From an uncultured Caulobacterales bacterium (GTDB taxonomy: Bacteria; Pseudomonadota; Alphaproteobacteria; Caulobacterales; Maricaulaceae), in contig CALDTL010000081.1 in NCBI GenBank assembly GCA_937923965.1, positions 1 to 45,376 of the forward strand: a DNA stretch of 45,376 nucleotides, given 5' to 3'. The position numbers and the translations under genes were made by a program. The notes under the pieces were generated by a model, which was not told the origin of the DNA, searched no databases, and saw only the letters and a list, made by a program, of their open reading frames with translations. Shown piece by piece: positions 8,758 through 17,135 of the stretch. Within the stretch, counting starts at the first letter, position 1. Every line of letters begins with the position of its first letter.

Positions 8758-9389
8758 GTCGGGATAAACCCCTCACCCTCCTCTTCGATCTCGGGGGCGT
8801 TATCGTGCCTTGGGTTGGACTAGACGCGCTTGCGACATTGAATGACATCCCCCGCGAGGAGGTGGTCGAAAGATTCGCGGCCAGCGTGATCTCCAGCGCC
8901 TTTGAGCGCGGACAGGCGAGTGAGGCGGCGTTTATCGCAGAGTTTCAACAAATGTTTGATCTCCCCGACACAGATATTGCGGCGCTTTGGAACAGTTGGG
9001 TTCACCCGCCTTACCCCGGCGTATTGGAGGCACTGGCCGATCTGAAAACGCAGTTCACGACCGCTTGCCTGTCCAACACAAATTCGCTGCATTGGACCCA
9101 TCTCAATAAGATATTCAGCCTTGACGAGACATTCCACTTTGCCTTCGCCTCGCATCTGATCCATGAGGCCAAGCCAGACGCGAGCTGCTATCTCAAAGCG
9201 CTGGATTTGATGAATTGCGCCGCCGAGGATGTTTGGTTTTTCGACGATACCGAGGCCAATATTGCCGCTGCGCAGACGCTCGGCCTTAAGGCGTTTCATG
9301 TTGACCGGAGCGTAGGCGTCTTGCCGCTATTGCAAGACCTTGGATTGCAAGACCTTGGCCTGACCAAAAACGGGCCTCATGCGTCGTAA
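8748..9389 (+). CDS. HAD-superfamily hydrolase (subfamily IA)
   Basis: 213 residues. Motif I reads [12 protein letters not shown], in which the usual second aspartate (DxD) is replaced by Gly (DLGG). That is typical of the YihX/HAD-IA group. Motif II is in [12 protein letters not shown], motif III is the lysine in [10 protein letters not shown], and motif IV is [14 protein letters not shown]. Enzymes of this group are phosphatases for small phosphorylated metabolites; the substrate is unknown. The start ATG lies inside the hemF 3' end (10-base overlap). Near the C-terminus a 15-bp tandem duplication gives the peptide [11 protein letters not shown]. Confidence 0.85.
   Translation: MALSRDKPLTLLFDLGGVIVPWVGLDALATLNDIPREEVVERFAASVISSAFERGQASEAAFIAEFQQMFDLPDTDIAALWNSWVHPPYPGVLEALADLKTQFTTACLSNTNSLHWTHLNKIFSLDETFHFAFASHLIHEAKPDASCYLKALDLMNCAAEDVWFFDDTEANIAAAQTLGLKAFHVDRSVGVLPLLQDLGLQDLGLTKNGPHAS
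9330..9359 (+). repeat. 15-bp tandem duplication inside the HAD gene
   Basis: Two adjacent copies of TTGCAAGACCTTGG(A/C) differ only at the last base. The repeat keeps the frame and adds five residues near the C-terminus. It looks like a recent slippage event. Confidence 0.9.
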
Positions 9390-9446
9390 AGCCTCTGTGT
9401 TAAAGCACGACTCGTCATTTTCGGCGGCCTGTGCTAAGGGCATGAT

Positions 9447-10013
9447 ATGAAAACACTTAGTCTTATCTGTCTTGCCTTCGGTTTTGTCTCATTTTCCGCC
9501 GGAGCGGCCCAAGCGCAGCTTGTCGTGCAAGGAAAAGGCGATGCAGTTTTATGTTACGAATATTCAGCGCGTGGGAACATGGGGTCCAGATCTGCGATTG
9601 AGACCTGTTCCAATGCCCTCACCCAGCAATCTCTCTCAAAAAACGATTTGGCGGCCACACACGTCAATCGCGGTATCCTTTTAATGCGCAAAGGTGATCA
9701 AAATCCAGCGGCGGAGGACTTTCAATCTGCCATAGACATCAAACCCGAGCTCACAGAGGCTTACGTGAATTATGGGGCCTCCCTCATTCGGCAGGGGAAA
9801 TTTGAAGAGGCGCTCGCAAAACTAAATATTGCCTTAAAAGACACAATGAGCACAACCCGGCCAGAAGCCCTTTATAACCGCGCGATAATTTTAGATCGCC
9901 GTAAAGATTATAAAGCCGCATATTACGATTTGAAAGAAGCGCTCACGCTTCGCCCCGACTGGGCTCCAGCTCTCGATCTCATAGATCGATATGAGGTGCG
10001 CAAAGCCGGTTGA
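9447..10013 (+). CDS. Secreted TPR-repeat protein
   Basis: 188 residues. A signal peptide (MKTLSLICLAFGFVSFSAGAAQAQ) is followed by a short region with two cysteines (LCYEYSARGNMGSRSAIETC), which may form a periplasmic disulfide. About three tetratricopeptide repeats span 70-180: AATHVNRGILLMRKGD, AYVNYGASLIRQGKFEEALAKL and ALYNRAIILDRRKDYKAAYYDL. TPR units bind protein partners; no enzyme motif is present. It stands alone, with 57 bp before it and about 100 bp before fabA. Partner and role are unknown. Confidence 0.8.
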   Translation: MKTLSLICLAFGFVSFSAGAAQAQLVVQGKGDAVLCYEYSARGNMGSRSAIETCSNALTQQSLSKNDLAATHVNRGILLMRKGDQNPAAEDFQSAIDIKPELTEAYVNYGASLIRQGKFEEALAKLNIALKDTMSTTRPEALYNRAIILDRRKDYKAAYYDLKEALTLRPDWAPALDLIDRYEVRKAG

Positions 10014-10114
10014 CCCCCGCTTATCTCAGGCGTCATTATCTTTGCGCCTATTAATCTTTGCTATAGGGTGTTTGACGCCTTAAGAGTATCTGACCCTATT
10101 CGAGACATTGATTC

Positions 10115-10648
10115 ATGAAAAAAATCCAACCCTCATATGACTATGACGATCTCATTGTCAGCGGAGAACAATCTCTATTTGGCCCCGGCAATGCGAAATT
10201 ACCTCTACCGCCCATGCTTATGCTCGACCGCATCACAAATATGGACGAGACGAGCGGCGCTTATGGCAAGGGCGAAGTCGTTGCGGAGTTAGACATTAAC
10301 CCCAGCCTTTGGTTTTTCGAATGCCACTTCAAAGGCGATCCGGTTATGCCGGGCTGCCTCGGGCTGGACGCCATGTGGCAATTAGTGGGATTTTGGCTCG
10401 GCTGGACGGGCGGTATTGGCCGCGGCCGCGCTCTGGGTGTGGGCGAAGTAAAATTCACCGGCCAAGTTACGCCCGACATCAAAAAAGTACGCTATGAAAT
10501 CGACATAAAGCGCGCAATCCGCCGCAAGCTCGTGCTCGGCATTGCCGATGGCCGCATGTTTGCGGATGACGAATTAATCTATCAAGCCAAAGACCTGCGT
10601 GTTGGACTCTTTGTTCCCCCCGCAGAAACAGAAAAGCAGGACACATAA
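10115..10648 (+). CDS. fabA: 3-hydroxydecanoyl-ACP dehydratase/isomerase
   Basis: 177 residues, near the family length. The active-site segment [25 protein letters not shown] contains the catalytic histidine and, 14 residues on, the aspartate of the LGLDAMWQL helix. The hot-dog fold signature is complete. FabA dehydrates 3-hydroxydecanoyl-ACP and isomerises trans-2 to cis-3-decenoyl-ACP, the branch point for unsaturated fatty acids. The stop is separated by one base from the fabB start at 10650. The pairing fabA-fabB-fabI is characteristic of alphaproteobacteria. Confidence 0.96.
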   Translation: MKKIQPSYDYDDLIVSGEQSLFGPGNAKLPLPPMLMLDRITNMDETSGAYGKGEVVAELDINPSLWFFECHFKGDPVMPGCLGLDAMWQLVGFWLGWTGGIGRGRALGVGEVKFTGQVTPDIKKVRYEIDIKRAIRRKLVLGIADGRMFADDELIYQAKDLRVGLFVPPAETEKQDT

Positions 10649-10649
10649 T

Positions 10650-11864
10650 ATGCGGCGTGTTGTTGTTACCGGACTCGGTATTGTCTCATGTATTGGAAAT
10701 GATACCGATACCGTTGCCGCGAATTTAAAAGCCGGCCATTGCGGAATCGATAAAGATGAAAAAATGGCGGAGCTCGGCTTTCGCAGCCAAATCTCTGGCC
10801 GCCCCGATTGCGATTATAAAGAGATCATCTCCAAACGCTCCTACCGTTTTATGGGCGACGCCGCAGGTTGGTCCGCCGTCGCAATGAAAAATGCCATTGA
10901 AGATGCAGGTCTGAGCGAGGAACACATCTCTAATCCGCGCACAGGAATTATTGCCGGGTCAGGCGGTCCGTCCTCCATAGAAATCGTCCGCGCCGCAGAT
11001 ATAACGCGCAAGAATAATAGTCCAAAACGCATTGGACCATTTGCTGTGCCGAAAGCCATGTCTTCGACAGTCTCAGCGACACTGGCGACGCATTATAAAA
11101 TCCAAGGCGTGAACTTCTCGATCACCTCGGCCTGCACGACATCGCTACATTGTATCGGCTCCGCCGTGGAGCAAATTCAATGGGGCAAGCAAGACGTGAT
11201 GTTCGCGGGCGGCGGCGAAGAACTCGAATGGTCCATGTCCTCGCTCTTTGACGCAATGGGGGCCATGAGCAGCAAATATAATGACACCCCAAAACAGGCC
11301 AGCCGCGCCTTTGACGAAAACCGCGACGGCTTTGTCATTGCAGGCGGCGCGGGCATGATCGTCCTTGAGGAATATGAACACGCCGTGGCGCGCGGCGCGA
11401 AAATCTATGCCGAAGTCGTTGGCTACGCTGCGACATCTGACGGCTATGATATGGTTGCTCCGTCCGGCGAAGGCGCAGAGCGCGCCATGCGCCTCGCGCT
11501 AGAAACGGCAGGTCTCGAAACCGTCGATTACATCAACCCGCACGCGACTAGCACGCCCGTCGGCGACATTGCCGAGACAAACGCGATTGAGCGCGTCTTT
11601 GGTCTCGACGGTCCTTATGTCTCGGCGACAAAATGCCTGACGGGACACAGCCTCGGCGCAGCCGGCGTTCAAGAAGCGATCTACACGCTGCTGATGATGG
11701 ATAGAGGCTTTGTCGCCCCGTCAATCAATGTCACCACGCGCGACCCGGAAATCCCAGCTATTAATATCGCCACAGAAATGGTCGAGACCGAAGTCAAAAC
11801 GGCCATGTCCAATAGTTTTGGCTTTGGCGGCACAAATGGCAGTGTGATTTTCGCAAAGGTATAA
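10650..11864 (+). CDS. fabB: 3-oxoacyl-ACP synthase I
   Basis: 404 residues from the ATG at 10650. The upstream part of the open frame overlaps fabA and is not used. The start [18 protein letters not shown] is that of FabB. The nucleophilic cysteine is in [14 protein letters not shown]. The two histidines are in [11 protein letters not shown] and [15 protein letters not shown], with the conserved lysine in the latter. FabB elongates cis-3-decenoyl-ACP made by FabA and so drives unsaturated fatty acid synthesis. Spacing of one base after fabA implies coupled translation. Confidence 0.96.
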   Translation: MRRVVVTGLGIVSCIGNDTDTVAANLKAGHCGIDKDEKMAELGFRSQISGRPDCDYKEIISKRSYRFMGDAAGWSAVAMKNAIEDAGLSEEHISNPRTGIIAGSGGPSSIEIVRAADITRKNNSPKRIGPFAVPKAMSSTVSATLATHYKIQGVNFSITSACTTSLHCIGSAVEQIQWGKQDVMFAGGGEELEWSMSSLFDAMGAMSSKYNDTPKQASRAFDENRDGFVIAGGAGMIVLEEYEHAVARGAKIYAEVVGYAATSDGYDMVAPSGEGAERAMRLALETAGLETVDYINPHATSTPVGDIAETNAIERVFGLDGPYVSATKCLTGHSLGAAGVQEAIYTLLMMDRGFVAPSINVTTRDPEIPAINIATEMVETEVKTAMSNSFGFGGTNGSVIFAKV

Positions 11865-11952
11865 GGCGCTTTATCGCTATTCAGGCCTAGTTTTAAGGCC
11901 GCGCCTCGCTTATCTTCAAATATCAAAGCTAAACGCGAATTGAGAGACCCGA

Positions 11953-12783
11953 ATGGCAGAGCAAAATTTTCCAACCGGCACATTAATGGCGGGCAAGCGC
12001 GGCCTGATCATGGGCGTCGCGAATAAAAACTCTATCGCTTGGGCCATTGCGCGACAGCTCGCCGCCCAAGGTGCAGAGCTCGCCTTCACCTATCAGGGCG
12101 AAAAACTTCTTCGCCGCGTCAAGCCGCTTGCCGAAAGCGTGGGCTCCGACACATTATGCGATTGCGACGTGACCAATGACGCGCAAATGGACGCGACATT
12201 TAAGACGCTCAAAGACAAATGGGGCAAAATCGACTTCCTCGTTCACGCCATCGCCTTTGCTGGAAAAGATCAGCTCGCGGGCTCTTTCATTGAAAATACA
12301 ACGCGCGACGGATTTAAATCCGCCCTCGATATTTCCGCCTATAGCTTTGTCGATGCAGGCCGCCGCGCCAGCGAAATCATGAATGACGGCGGCGCGATGG
12401 TCACCCTCACCTATTTGGGCTCAGAGCGCGTGATCCCAAATTATAATGTCATGGGCGTTGCCAAAGCCGCACTCGAGGCCAGCACACGCTATATGGCCGC
12501 CGACCTTGGTCCGCGCGGCATTCGCGTCAATGCAATTTCTGCGGGGCCGATTAAAACCCTCGCCGCAGCCGGTATTGGATCAGGTCGTCATATGTTCCGC
12601 TTCAACAAAGCCGCCGCCGCAACGCAAGATCACACAGATCCGATGGGCGTGGCGGGCGCTGCGCTTTACTTGCTCTCGGATCTTGGCCTCTCCTGCACAG
12701 GCGAAACCCACCACGTCGACGGCGGCTTCCACGCCATAGGCATGCCGCAAGAGGGTCCGCTTCGGGATAGTTTGGCGGAGTAG
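11953..12783 (+). CDS. fabI: Enoyl-ACP reductase (NADH)
   Basis: 276 residues. The SDR cofactor motif is modified as in FabI: GLIMGVANKNSIAWAIA. The catalytic Tyr and Lys are in NYNVMGVAKAALEAS (Y-x6-K), and the flexible substrate loop SAGPIKTLAAAGI is present. FabI carries out the last reduction of each fatty acid elongation cycle and is the target of triclosan and isoniazid-like inhibitors in other species. An 88-bp gap separates it from fabB. It may share the same transcript or have its own promoter. It is the last core gene before the RNA-like element and island. Confidence 0.96.
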   Translation: MAEQNFPTGTLMAGKRGLIMGVANKNSIAWAIARQLAAQGAELAFTYQGEKLLRRVKPLAESVGSDTLCDCDVTNDAQMDATFKTLKDKWGKIDFLVHAIAFAGKDQLAGSFIENTTRDGFKSALDISAYSFVDAGRRASEIMNDGGAMVTLTYLGSERVIPNYNVMGVAKAALEASTRYMAADLGPRGIRVNAISAGPIKTLAAAGIGSGRHMFRFNKAAAATQDHTDPMGVAGAALYLLSDLGLSCTGETHHVDGGFHAIGMPQEGPLRDSLAE

Positions 12784-12879
12784 ACGTTCGAATCTTTTGC
12801 CGGTGGCGACGCGTTACTCGCTATCATTTTGGAATAGTCCTTCAATAAGTCGCGGCTAAGAGGCAGTAATATCCTGTCT

Positions 12880-13170
12880 TTTCAATCCCTTATGAAAACT
12901 CCGAAAAACATAATCCCCACTTTCAAAACCCATGATAACTTTATTAAGTTCTTTCAAACATGGGACAGGTGAGGCCTCGCTTGCTGGTTTGAAAGACGAT
13001 GGGTCTGAGCGTCTGGGTGTGAGAACTCGGAGTGTGCCGGGGCTTTAGGAGTGAGAGACGACCTCTGGGTGTTGAACCGGGTCATGTTCAATAGAACGAG
13101 CATGGGTGACCGGAACGCCTAACTGAGGGACCCCCGCCCGCTTCTTCAAAAACCATCGCTGCGTGGTTTT
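12880..13170 (+). ncRNA. Candidate structured RNA, copy 1 (3' end uncertain)
   Basis: The stretch matches 45080-45281 with the same order and nearly the same spacing. A 22-base block identical in both copies (12903-12924, containing CATAATCCCCACTTTC) lies 37-38 bases before GGGACAGGT (12962-12970). Then come TGTGCCGG (13033-13040), TGAGAGACGACC (13052-13063) and AACCGGG (13075-13081). Between the blocks the copies differ by substitutions and a 2-base gap, and no reading frame is kept. This suggests RNA or DNA function rather than protein. Possible helices are AGACG/CGTCT around 12995-13015 and GGTCA/TGACC enclosing GTTC-aata-GAAC (13080-13111). A 7-bp AAAACCA/TGGTTTT hairpin (13149-13170) may end it. 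It does not match RNase P, tmRNA, 6S or SRP RNA features that I know. Strand is inferred only from hairpin and T-run placement. Confidence 0.5.
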
Positions 13171-13343
13171 CAAGAGTTGGACTTACATCCCAGCTTTTGC
13201 GGTCTTTGCGTAAAACAACTTTTCTACTTTGGTACTCCATCGCGAGGACCACCACGCGGGCCGTCCCGCTTTATGAATTAGCTAAGGCTGACCCGACCTG
13301 TAACAAGGATAATGGGCAGTCGGAAATTTTGGCTGTCTAAATA

Positions 13344-13364
13344 AAAATGGTGCCCAGAAGAGGA
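13344..13364. repeat. Left attachment repeat of the island (att)
   Basis: The 21 bases are identical to 32357-32377 and consist of AAAA followed by the 3' end of tRNA-Leu on the minus strand (TGGTGCCCAGAAGAGGA). Only this 3' part of the tRNA is present here, as expected for the duplicated crossover segment after integration into a tRNA gene. Confidence 0.8.
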
Positions 13365-13436
13365 GCAGCTATTGTCCTGAATATCTATTTATTACAATGA
13401 CTTATGGTTACACAATTTGCTTCACAGACTGTTGCG

Positions 13437-13448
13437 CAGAAGAGGACT
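13437..13448. repeat. Second partial copy of the tRNA-Leu 3' segment
   Basis: CAGAAGAGGACT repeats 32369-32380 exactly, and with one mismatch it extends three bases to the left (GCGCAGAAG against GCCCAGAAG). It lies 73 bases inside the left repeat. It may be a relic of an earlier or tandem insertion, or of recombinase arm sites. It could be chance. Confidence 0.4.
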
Positions 13449-13595
13449 AAAAACTTCAAAAAATGAGACTAGATCAAAGTTCACCTACGCAGCCAACTAA
13501 ATTCTCAGGCCAATCATTTGGGAAATTTCATCAACCTCGATATCGGAAGCGTTAGTGAGAACGGCGAACATCCAAACCAATTGCGGCTTTTAGAT

Positions 13596-14855
13596 TCAAC
13601 TTAGAACTGGTCGCGAAATCTCGATTTCCTCAAGTCGTAAAGCGGAATTTTTAGCTTTACGCAGGACATTAAAATTTCCAGTTTTCGTTTTTCTAAGAAG
13701 TTGCAGTTGAATGGACGCGACGGTTTCCATCGTAACCCCTTTTGAAACATGCAGGTTGTTGTCTGCGTAGCCTTGTCCGAGTTCCGAGCTATTCAGGCAT
13801 TGCAAAATGGAGTCTTCAAGCGCCTTTTGATCCAACGGCGTAAAATTAAAACCTTTCAAGCCTTCACGTTCAGTCACATCGACAAAATCACCCATCATTG
13901 GATAAGCAGCTGGCGTCCCGTAGATCGCAGCTTGATGCAGAACACCTGAACTTCCAGTCGTGCTATCATAGTCAAAAATCGCGAGTTTTGCCTGTGTGAA
14001 GAATGTGGCGACATCTTCTTCTGCCACGTAACCGTGGAAAACGATATTTGCGTCCGCCTTGTACTTTGTTTCCAAGGACTTCAAATAACCAGGTGTTGCG
14101 GGGTGATCGCTCCCCCCGATAACCAACCTAATTTTTTGAACTTCTGTTCGAGATAGATTTAAATTTTGTATGGCTCCAATTGTCCGCTCAAGCCTTTTAT
14201 AGGTTCCAAATTTCCCCATTGTGACGATCGTGCACGGTCGCTCAGAGAGATTTGATATCTCAATATCAGAGGCCAATGGAAAAGAACCATGAGGCACCAT
14301 GAAGGCATTCTTGGCTTTATACTTATTCTTCAAAATATCCCAGAAACTATCTAACGTTACGGTCATAAATCCCGACATCAACATGGTTTTGGTCACGAAA
14401 TAACTAGCAGCGCCAACTAACCTTTGGCGGAATAGGCTTTGCGCAAGGTTCGTTTTGCTAAGATCAACGGCTTCGACCAGATTATGCATAATCACGCCCG
14501 AAGGTAGGCCCGATTTTTGGGAAACAGTTGGCGTTAGCAATCCAAGAGCAGCAGGAATCTCACTATCCCCAAAAGAGGCGGTTTGAAGATTATAGATGAC
14601 CCCTTCTGCCTTAGATGACTTGAGCGCGCGCAAAATATGAAAACCCGCGAGCGGATCATTGAACCGCCATGTGCGCTGGACCTCCACTTTAGAGCCTAGG
14701 TCAAGCTCTGGCAGGTCACCATGATAGTAATCTGCAATGACAATGATTTTTTCAATGTCTTGGCGCGCTGCAAACGCATTGACAAGGTGAAGCCCATACT
14801 CGTTCAAAGAACCTGCGCTTGGTGGAAAGGCGGTAACAATTGCGATAGTTTTCAT
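13596..14855 (-). CDS. Glycosyltransferase family 4 protein
   Basis: 419 residues. The N-terminal Rossmann half opens with IAIVTAFPPSAGSLNEYGLHLVNAF. The C-terminal half has TIVTMGKFGTYKRLERTI, the KYKADANIVFHGYVAEEDVATFF strand-helix, and a donor-site segment STTGSSGVLHQAAIYGTPAAYP, in which the usual EGFGLxxxEAMAxGxP is modified to a serine-rich form. GT4 enzymes are retaining transferases that use nucleotide sugars on the cytoplasmic side. No signal or membrane helix is seen. It is the third gene of the minus-strand operon, 23 bp after the glycosidase-like gene. Likely role: adding a sugar to the lipid-linked repeat of the island's glycan. Sugar and linkage unknown. Confidence 0.85.
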   Translation of the reverse strand: MKTIAIVTAFPPSAGSLNEYGLHLVNAFAARQDIEKIIVIADYYHGDLPELDLGSKVEVQRTWRFNDPLAGFHILRALKSSKAEGVIYNLQTASFGDSEIPAALGLLTPTVSQKSGLPSGVIMHNLVEAVDLSKTNLAQSLFRQRLVGAASYFVTKTMLMSGFMTVTLDSFWDILKNKYKAKNAFMVPHGSFPLASDIEISNLSERPCTIVTMGKFGTYKRLERTIGAIQNLNLSRTEVQKIRLVIGGSDHPATPGYLKSLETKYKADANIVFHGYVAEEDVATFFTQAKLAIFDYDSTTGSSGVLHQAAIYGTPAAYPMMGDFVDVTEREGLKGFNFTPLDQKALEDSILQCLNSSELGQGYADNNLHVSKGVTMETVASIQLQLLRKTKTGNFNVLRKAKNSALRLEEIEISRPVLS

Positions 14856-14878
14856 GATGTTTCCTTAGATATTTAAGT

Positions 14879-16390
14879 TTAGTTGTTGGGTTGAAGTGTG
14901 AGATACGCTGCATGTGCCTGAAGCACTTTTTGTGAAGGACGAGCTGAGCCATCCGCGCGAATGAGGCCGAAGTGTCTTTGCTGAGCTTTTCGCCAAGGCC
15001 GTCGACCGACGACATCACTCCCAACATGGTCAAAGTCGTTTAATGTCCACACAAACACGCCATCGGCGGCAATTGATTGCTGTAGCTGGCTTTCAAGACG
15101 CGCGGCCTGTTTATATTCTGCCGATTGGGTGGAACGAAATGGATTCCAAATTGTTGAGCCAATTTCTGTGATCATAACCGGCTTGTCGCCAGATTTAGTT
15201 TTTATGGCGTCCAAACGGTCAGCAAATCCTTCGACGTCTCCATATTCATGGTAAGTCACAAAATCGACGACATCTTTTAAACCGAGGGCGGAGTCTGGAT
15301 TTGACCACCCGACTGTTATCGGAACATTTGGGTAATGAATTTGAATGTGGCGCGCCAAGACCGTCAGCCACCCTTCGACAACACCCTGCCCCCAGGTCGG
15401 AAAATCTAAGTCGGCTTGATTTTTTATGTCGATACCCAAAATAGCGGGATGGTCGGAAACTGGGGCAATCACTTGGTCGATATGACCCACATCGCTTTCC
15501 AAATTAGACAACGTGTAATCTGGCCGAAGATCGAATAATGTAACGAGAACCTGGATGTTTTTTGCAGCGCAGAGATCCAGAAAAACACCAAGCTTCGTAT
15601 TGGCGTCCTCTTGCGTATCGCCACCCCCGAAGTAGTCGTGGTTCAGGAAAATGCGCACTGAGTTCACATTCATATCGCTGAGAGTTTCAAGGTCGGCCTT
15701 GATTTCCTCAACAGGAAACTCTGTCCAAAATTCTTTCCACGATGCGGATGCCGGATAATAATTTATACCTACCAAGTTGGTCGAAAATTTCTCAACAAAT
15801 GCGTCGTTACGGTTTCCTAAACTCATCAATTGCGTTTCAAGTATTTCTGATGCTTTTTGAGTCCAACCATTTTGTGTTTGATAGAATCTAAACAGTCGCG
15901 ACTCATAGGCCATCTCGTCGATAGATAATGTCGTGAGCTCAGAATGAGACGTAAAAGTCACGCGCAAGCTTTTCTCTTGTACATTTGTGACCCGTAAATC
16001 TTTATTGGTGTGAAGTTCACGGAACTCCCGCCCCAATCGAAACGCTACTTTGCAGGGCTTCGCGGATGACAGACAGGCTGCTTCTTTTGCTACTGTTAAC
16101 GCTTGCCCCGTGACGGCGATGTCTGAAGACGGCGTCCAATTAGGTTGTTCAAGTTCGGTAATGATTGTGCTGAGCTTCTCCCGGTCTTGAACAGGGAGCG
16201 TGAAAGCCCCCCCTACCCATCTCTGATCTGCTCGTGAAGTTGATGAAATTAAATGCTCATGCAAAAACTCATGTAATCCCGCTGGAGATTCGATGATGTT
16301 GGACACAATGCCTGCGAACACGACACCTGATAGGAGAATGCCAACGGACACTAGAATGCGCTTCATTTTATAAAGAGGCTTAAGCGTCAT
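14879..16390 (-). CDS. Membrane-anchored TIM-barrel glycoside hydrolase-like protein (GH5/GH2 type)
   Basis: 503 residues from the ATG at 16390, which overlaps the upstream stop as ATGA. A TTG eight codons earlier is rejected. A single membrane helix (about 10-32) anchors the protein with its bulk outside. Residues 60-200 look like a beta-rich region. A TIM barrel follows from about 205: GINYYPASASW, then VNSVRIFLNHDYF, IQVLVTLFDL, ILGIDIKNQADLDFP, VPITVGWSNPD, VDFVTYHEYG, KPVMITEIGST, GVFVWTLNDF. The glutamate of ITEIG (about 409) suits the nucleophile. At the acid/base position the expected Asn-Glu is Asn-Gln (KNQ, 323-325), so hydrolysis may be lost or altered. It might trim, or merely bind, the exported glycan. 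GH family assignment is tentative. Confidence 0.7.
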   Translation of the reverse strand: MTLKPLYKMKRILVSVGILLSGVVFAGIVSNIIESPAGLHEFLHEHLISSTSRADQRWVGGAFTLPVQDREKLSTIITELEQPNWTPSSDIAVTGQALTVAKEAACLSSAKPCKVAFRLGREFRELHTNKDLRVTNVQEKSLRVTFTSHSELTTLSIDEMAYESRLFRFYQTQNGWTQKASEILETQLMSLGNRNDAFVEKFSTNLVGINYYPASASWKEFWTEFPVEEIKADLETLSDMNVNSVRIFLNHDYFGGGDTQEDANTKLGVFLDLCAAKNIQVLVTLFDLRPDYTLSNLESDVGHIDQVIAPVSDHPAILGIDIKNQADLDFPTWGQGVVEGWLTVLARHIQIHYPNVPITVGWSNPDSALGLKDVVDFVTYHEYGDVEGFADRLDAIKTKSGDKPVMITEIGSTIWNPFRSTQSAEYKQAARLESQLQQSIAADGVFVWTLNDFDHVGSDVVGRRPWRKAQQRHFGLIRADGSARPSQKVLQAHAAYLTLQPNN

Positions 16391-17070
16391 GCGCCTGCCT
16401 TCCCCAATTCGCAAAGAGCAGAAAGATCGGAAGAAAAAACTTCTACATTTTTCAAAACCGCTCGAACTTTCAACGGAGCGATATATACCCGAGGGCAGAT
16501 ACTCATATACGACATGCTGCTGTTTGAGAGTTGCGCTGCTTCCGAGCGCTTAACCCCTGAGCTGTCAAACCAACTTAATGAGACGAGCGTTTGATCTGAT
16601 ATTGGATTACCAAAGGCGTCACTTAACGTCTCAGTCATGAGTTCGACAAAGTTAGGATTTCTTGCAGGTCTAACCTTTAACTTGAATGTTTTTGGTTGGG
16701 CCGCAACGATTAGCACAGGGGCATTGTTTGACACTAAATCGCTAGAAAGTGCCTTGAAGATCATCTCACCCGCTCTACGTTGTGCATTCACATCAAATGA
16801 CACCAATCCATTTGAAACCTTTCCCGATATTGTCATGGGAACGCCATCGGAAATATAAGTCAGCTGTATCGTTTCACCATGAACGCTACGTCCATGACCA
16901 TCGGTCATTTCAATCGTCACACTGATGTTACCCTCCGGGAGCGCCGTCTGCGGTCCCGCATAGACGTGTAGGCTGTTCGCAGCCGGCTGCGCCTGTGCAG
17001 TGGCATCAGAGAACCCGACACTCATTATGAGTGACAAGAGGTATACAGTTGCTTTCGTTCGGTTCGTCAT
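16387..17070 (-). CDS. Secreted Ig-like domain protein
   Basis: 227 residues from the ATG at 17070. The open frame continues upstream through the promoter region, but the signal peptide MTNRTKATVYLLSLIMSVGFSDATAQAQ begins here, and a sigma-54 element lies 36 bases before it. Two beta-sandwich units are likely: 35-125 (NISVTIEMTDGHGRSVHGETIQL, then VSNGLVSFDV) and 130-220 (FVELMTETLSDAFGNPISDQTLVSLSW). Both resemble bacterial Ig-like (invasin/Big_1-like) domains. No catalytic motif is present. It is the first gene of the operon and is coupled to the glycosidase-like gene by an ATGA overlap. A role in binding the glycan or partner enzymes in the periplasm is inference. Confidence 0.7.
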   Translation of the reverse strand: MTNRTKATVYLLSLIMSVGFSDATAQAQPAANSLHVYAGPQTALPEGNISVTIEMTDGHGRSVHGETIQLTYISDGVPMTISGKVSNGLVSFDVNAQRRAGEMIFKALSSDLVSNNAPVLIVAAQPKTFKLKVRPARNPNFVELMTETLSDAFGNPISDQTLVSLSWFDSSGVKRSEAAQLSNSSMSYMSICPRVYIAPLKVRAVLKNVEVFSSDLSALCELGKAGA

Positions 17071-17105
17071 AGGTCTTTTTCTTGCGAAGTGGCCTATGAA
17101 TGATT

Positions 17106-17119
17106 GCAATGGACATGCC
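17106..17119 (-). promoter_or_regulatory. Sigma-54 promoter of the minus-strand operon
   Basis: On the minus strand the sequence reads CGGCATGTCCATTGCA. The GG (17119-17118) and GC (17107-17106) are separated by exactly 10 bases, and GGCA and TTGCA match the -24/-12 consensus TGGCACG-N4-TTGCW. The GC is 35 bases before the ATG at 17070. Sigma-54 promoters need an AAA+ activator, and the island encodes one. Confidence 0.65.
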
Positions 17120-17135
17120 GCGAAAAAACGCCATG

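Larger units (their letters stand above)
12784..13595. other. Long region without a protein gene between fabI and the island
   Basis: No protein gene is supported here. From left to right it holds: about 95 bases with nothing recognised; a structured-RNA-like element (12880-13170); further hairpin-forming sequence (GCGGG/CCCGC at 13256-13269 and CCGAC/GTCGG enclosing 13294-13323); the left repeat of the island (13344-13364); and a second partial tRNA-Leu fragment (13437-13448). The part from 13370 to 13595 is A/T-rich, like the island, and only holds short open frames. Confidence 0.5.

Noticed and set aside
10599-10649. Longer fabB frame starting inside fabA
   Set aside because: The family start [10 protein letters not shown] lies at 10650, one base after the fabA stop. 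The upstream part has no similarity and would overlap fabA.
12880-13340. Identification of the RNA-like element as RNase P RNA, tmRNA, 6S or SRP RNA
   Set aside because: None of the conserved cores I know for these RNAs could be found on either strand (RNase P helix P4 sequence, tRNA-like end of tmRNA, SRP tetraloop). The family stays open.
13370-13595. Short open frames at the left end of the island
   Set aside because: One minus-strand frame ends NASDIEVDEISQMIGLRI and vaguely resembles an HTH tail, but it is too short and has no start. Not reported as a gene.
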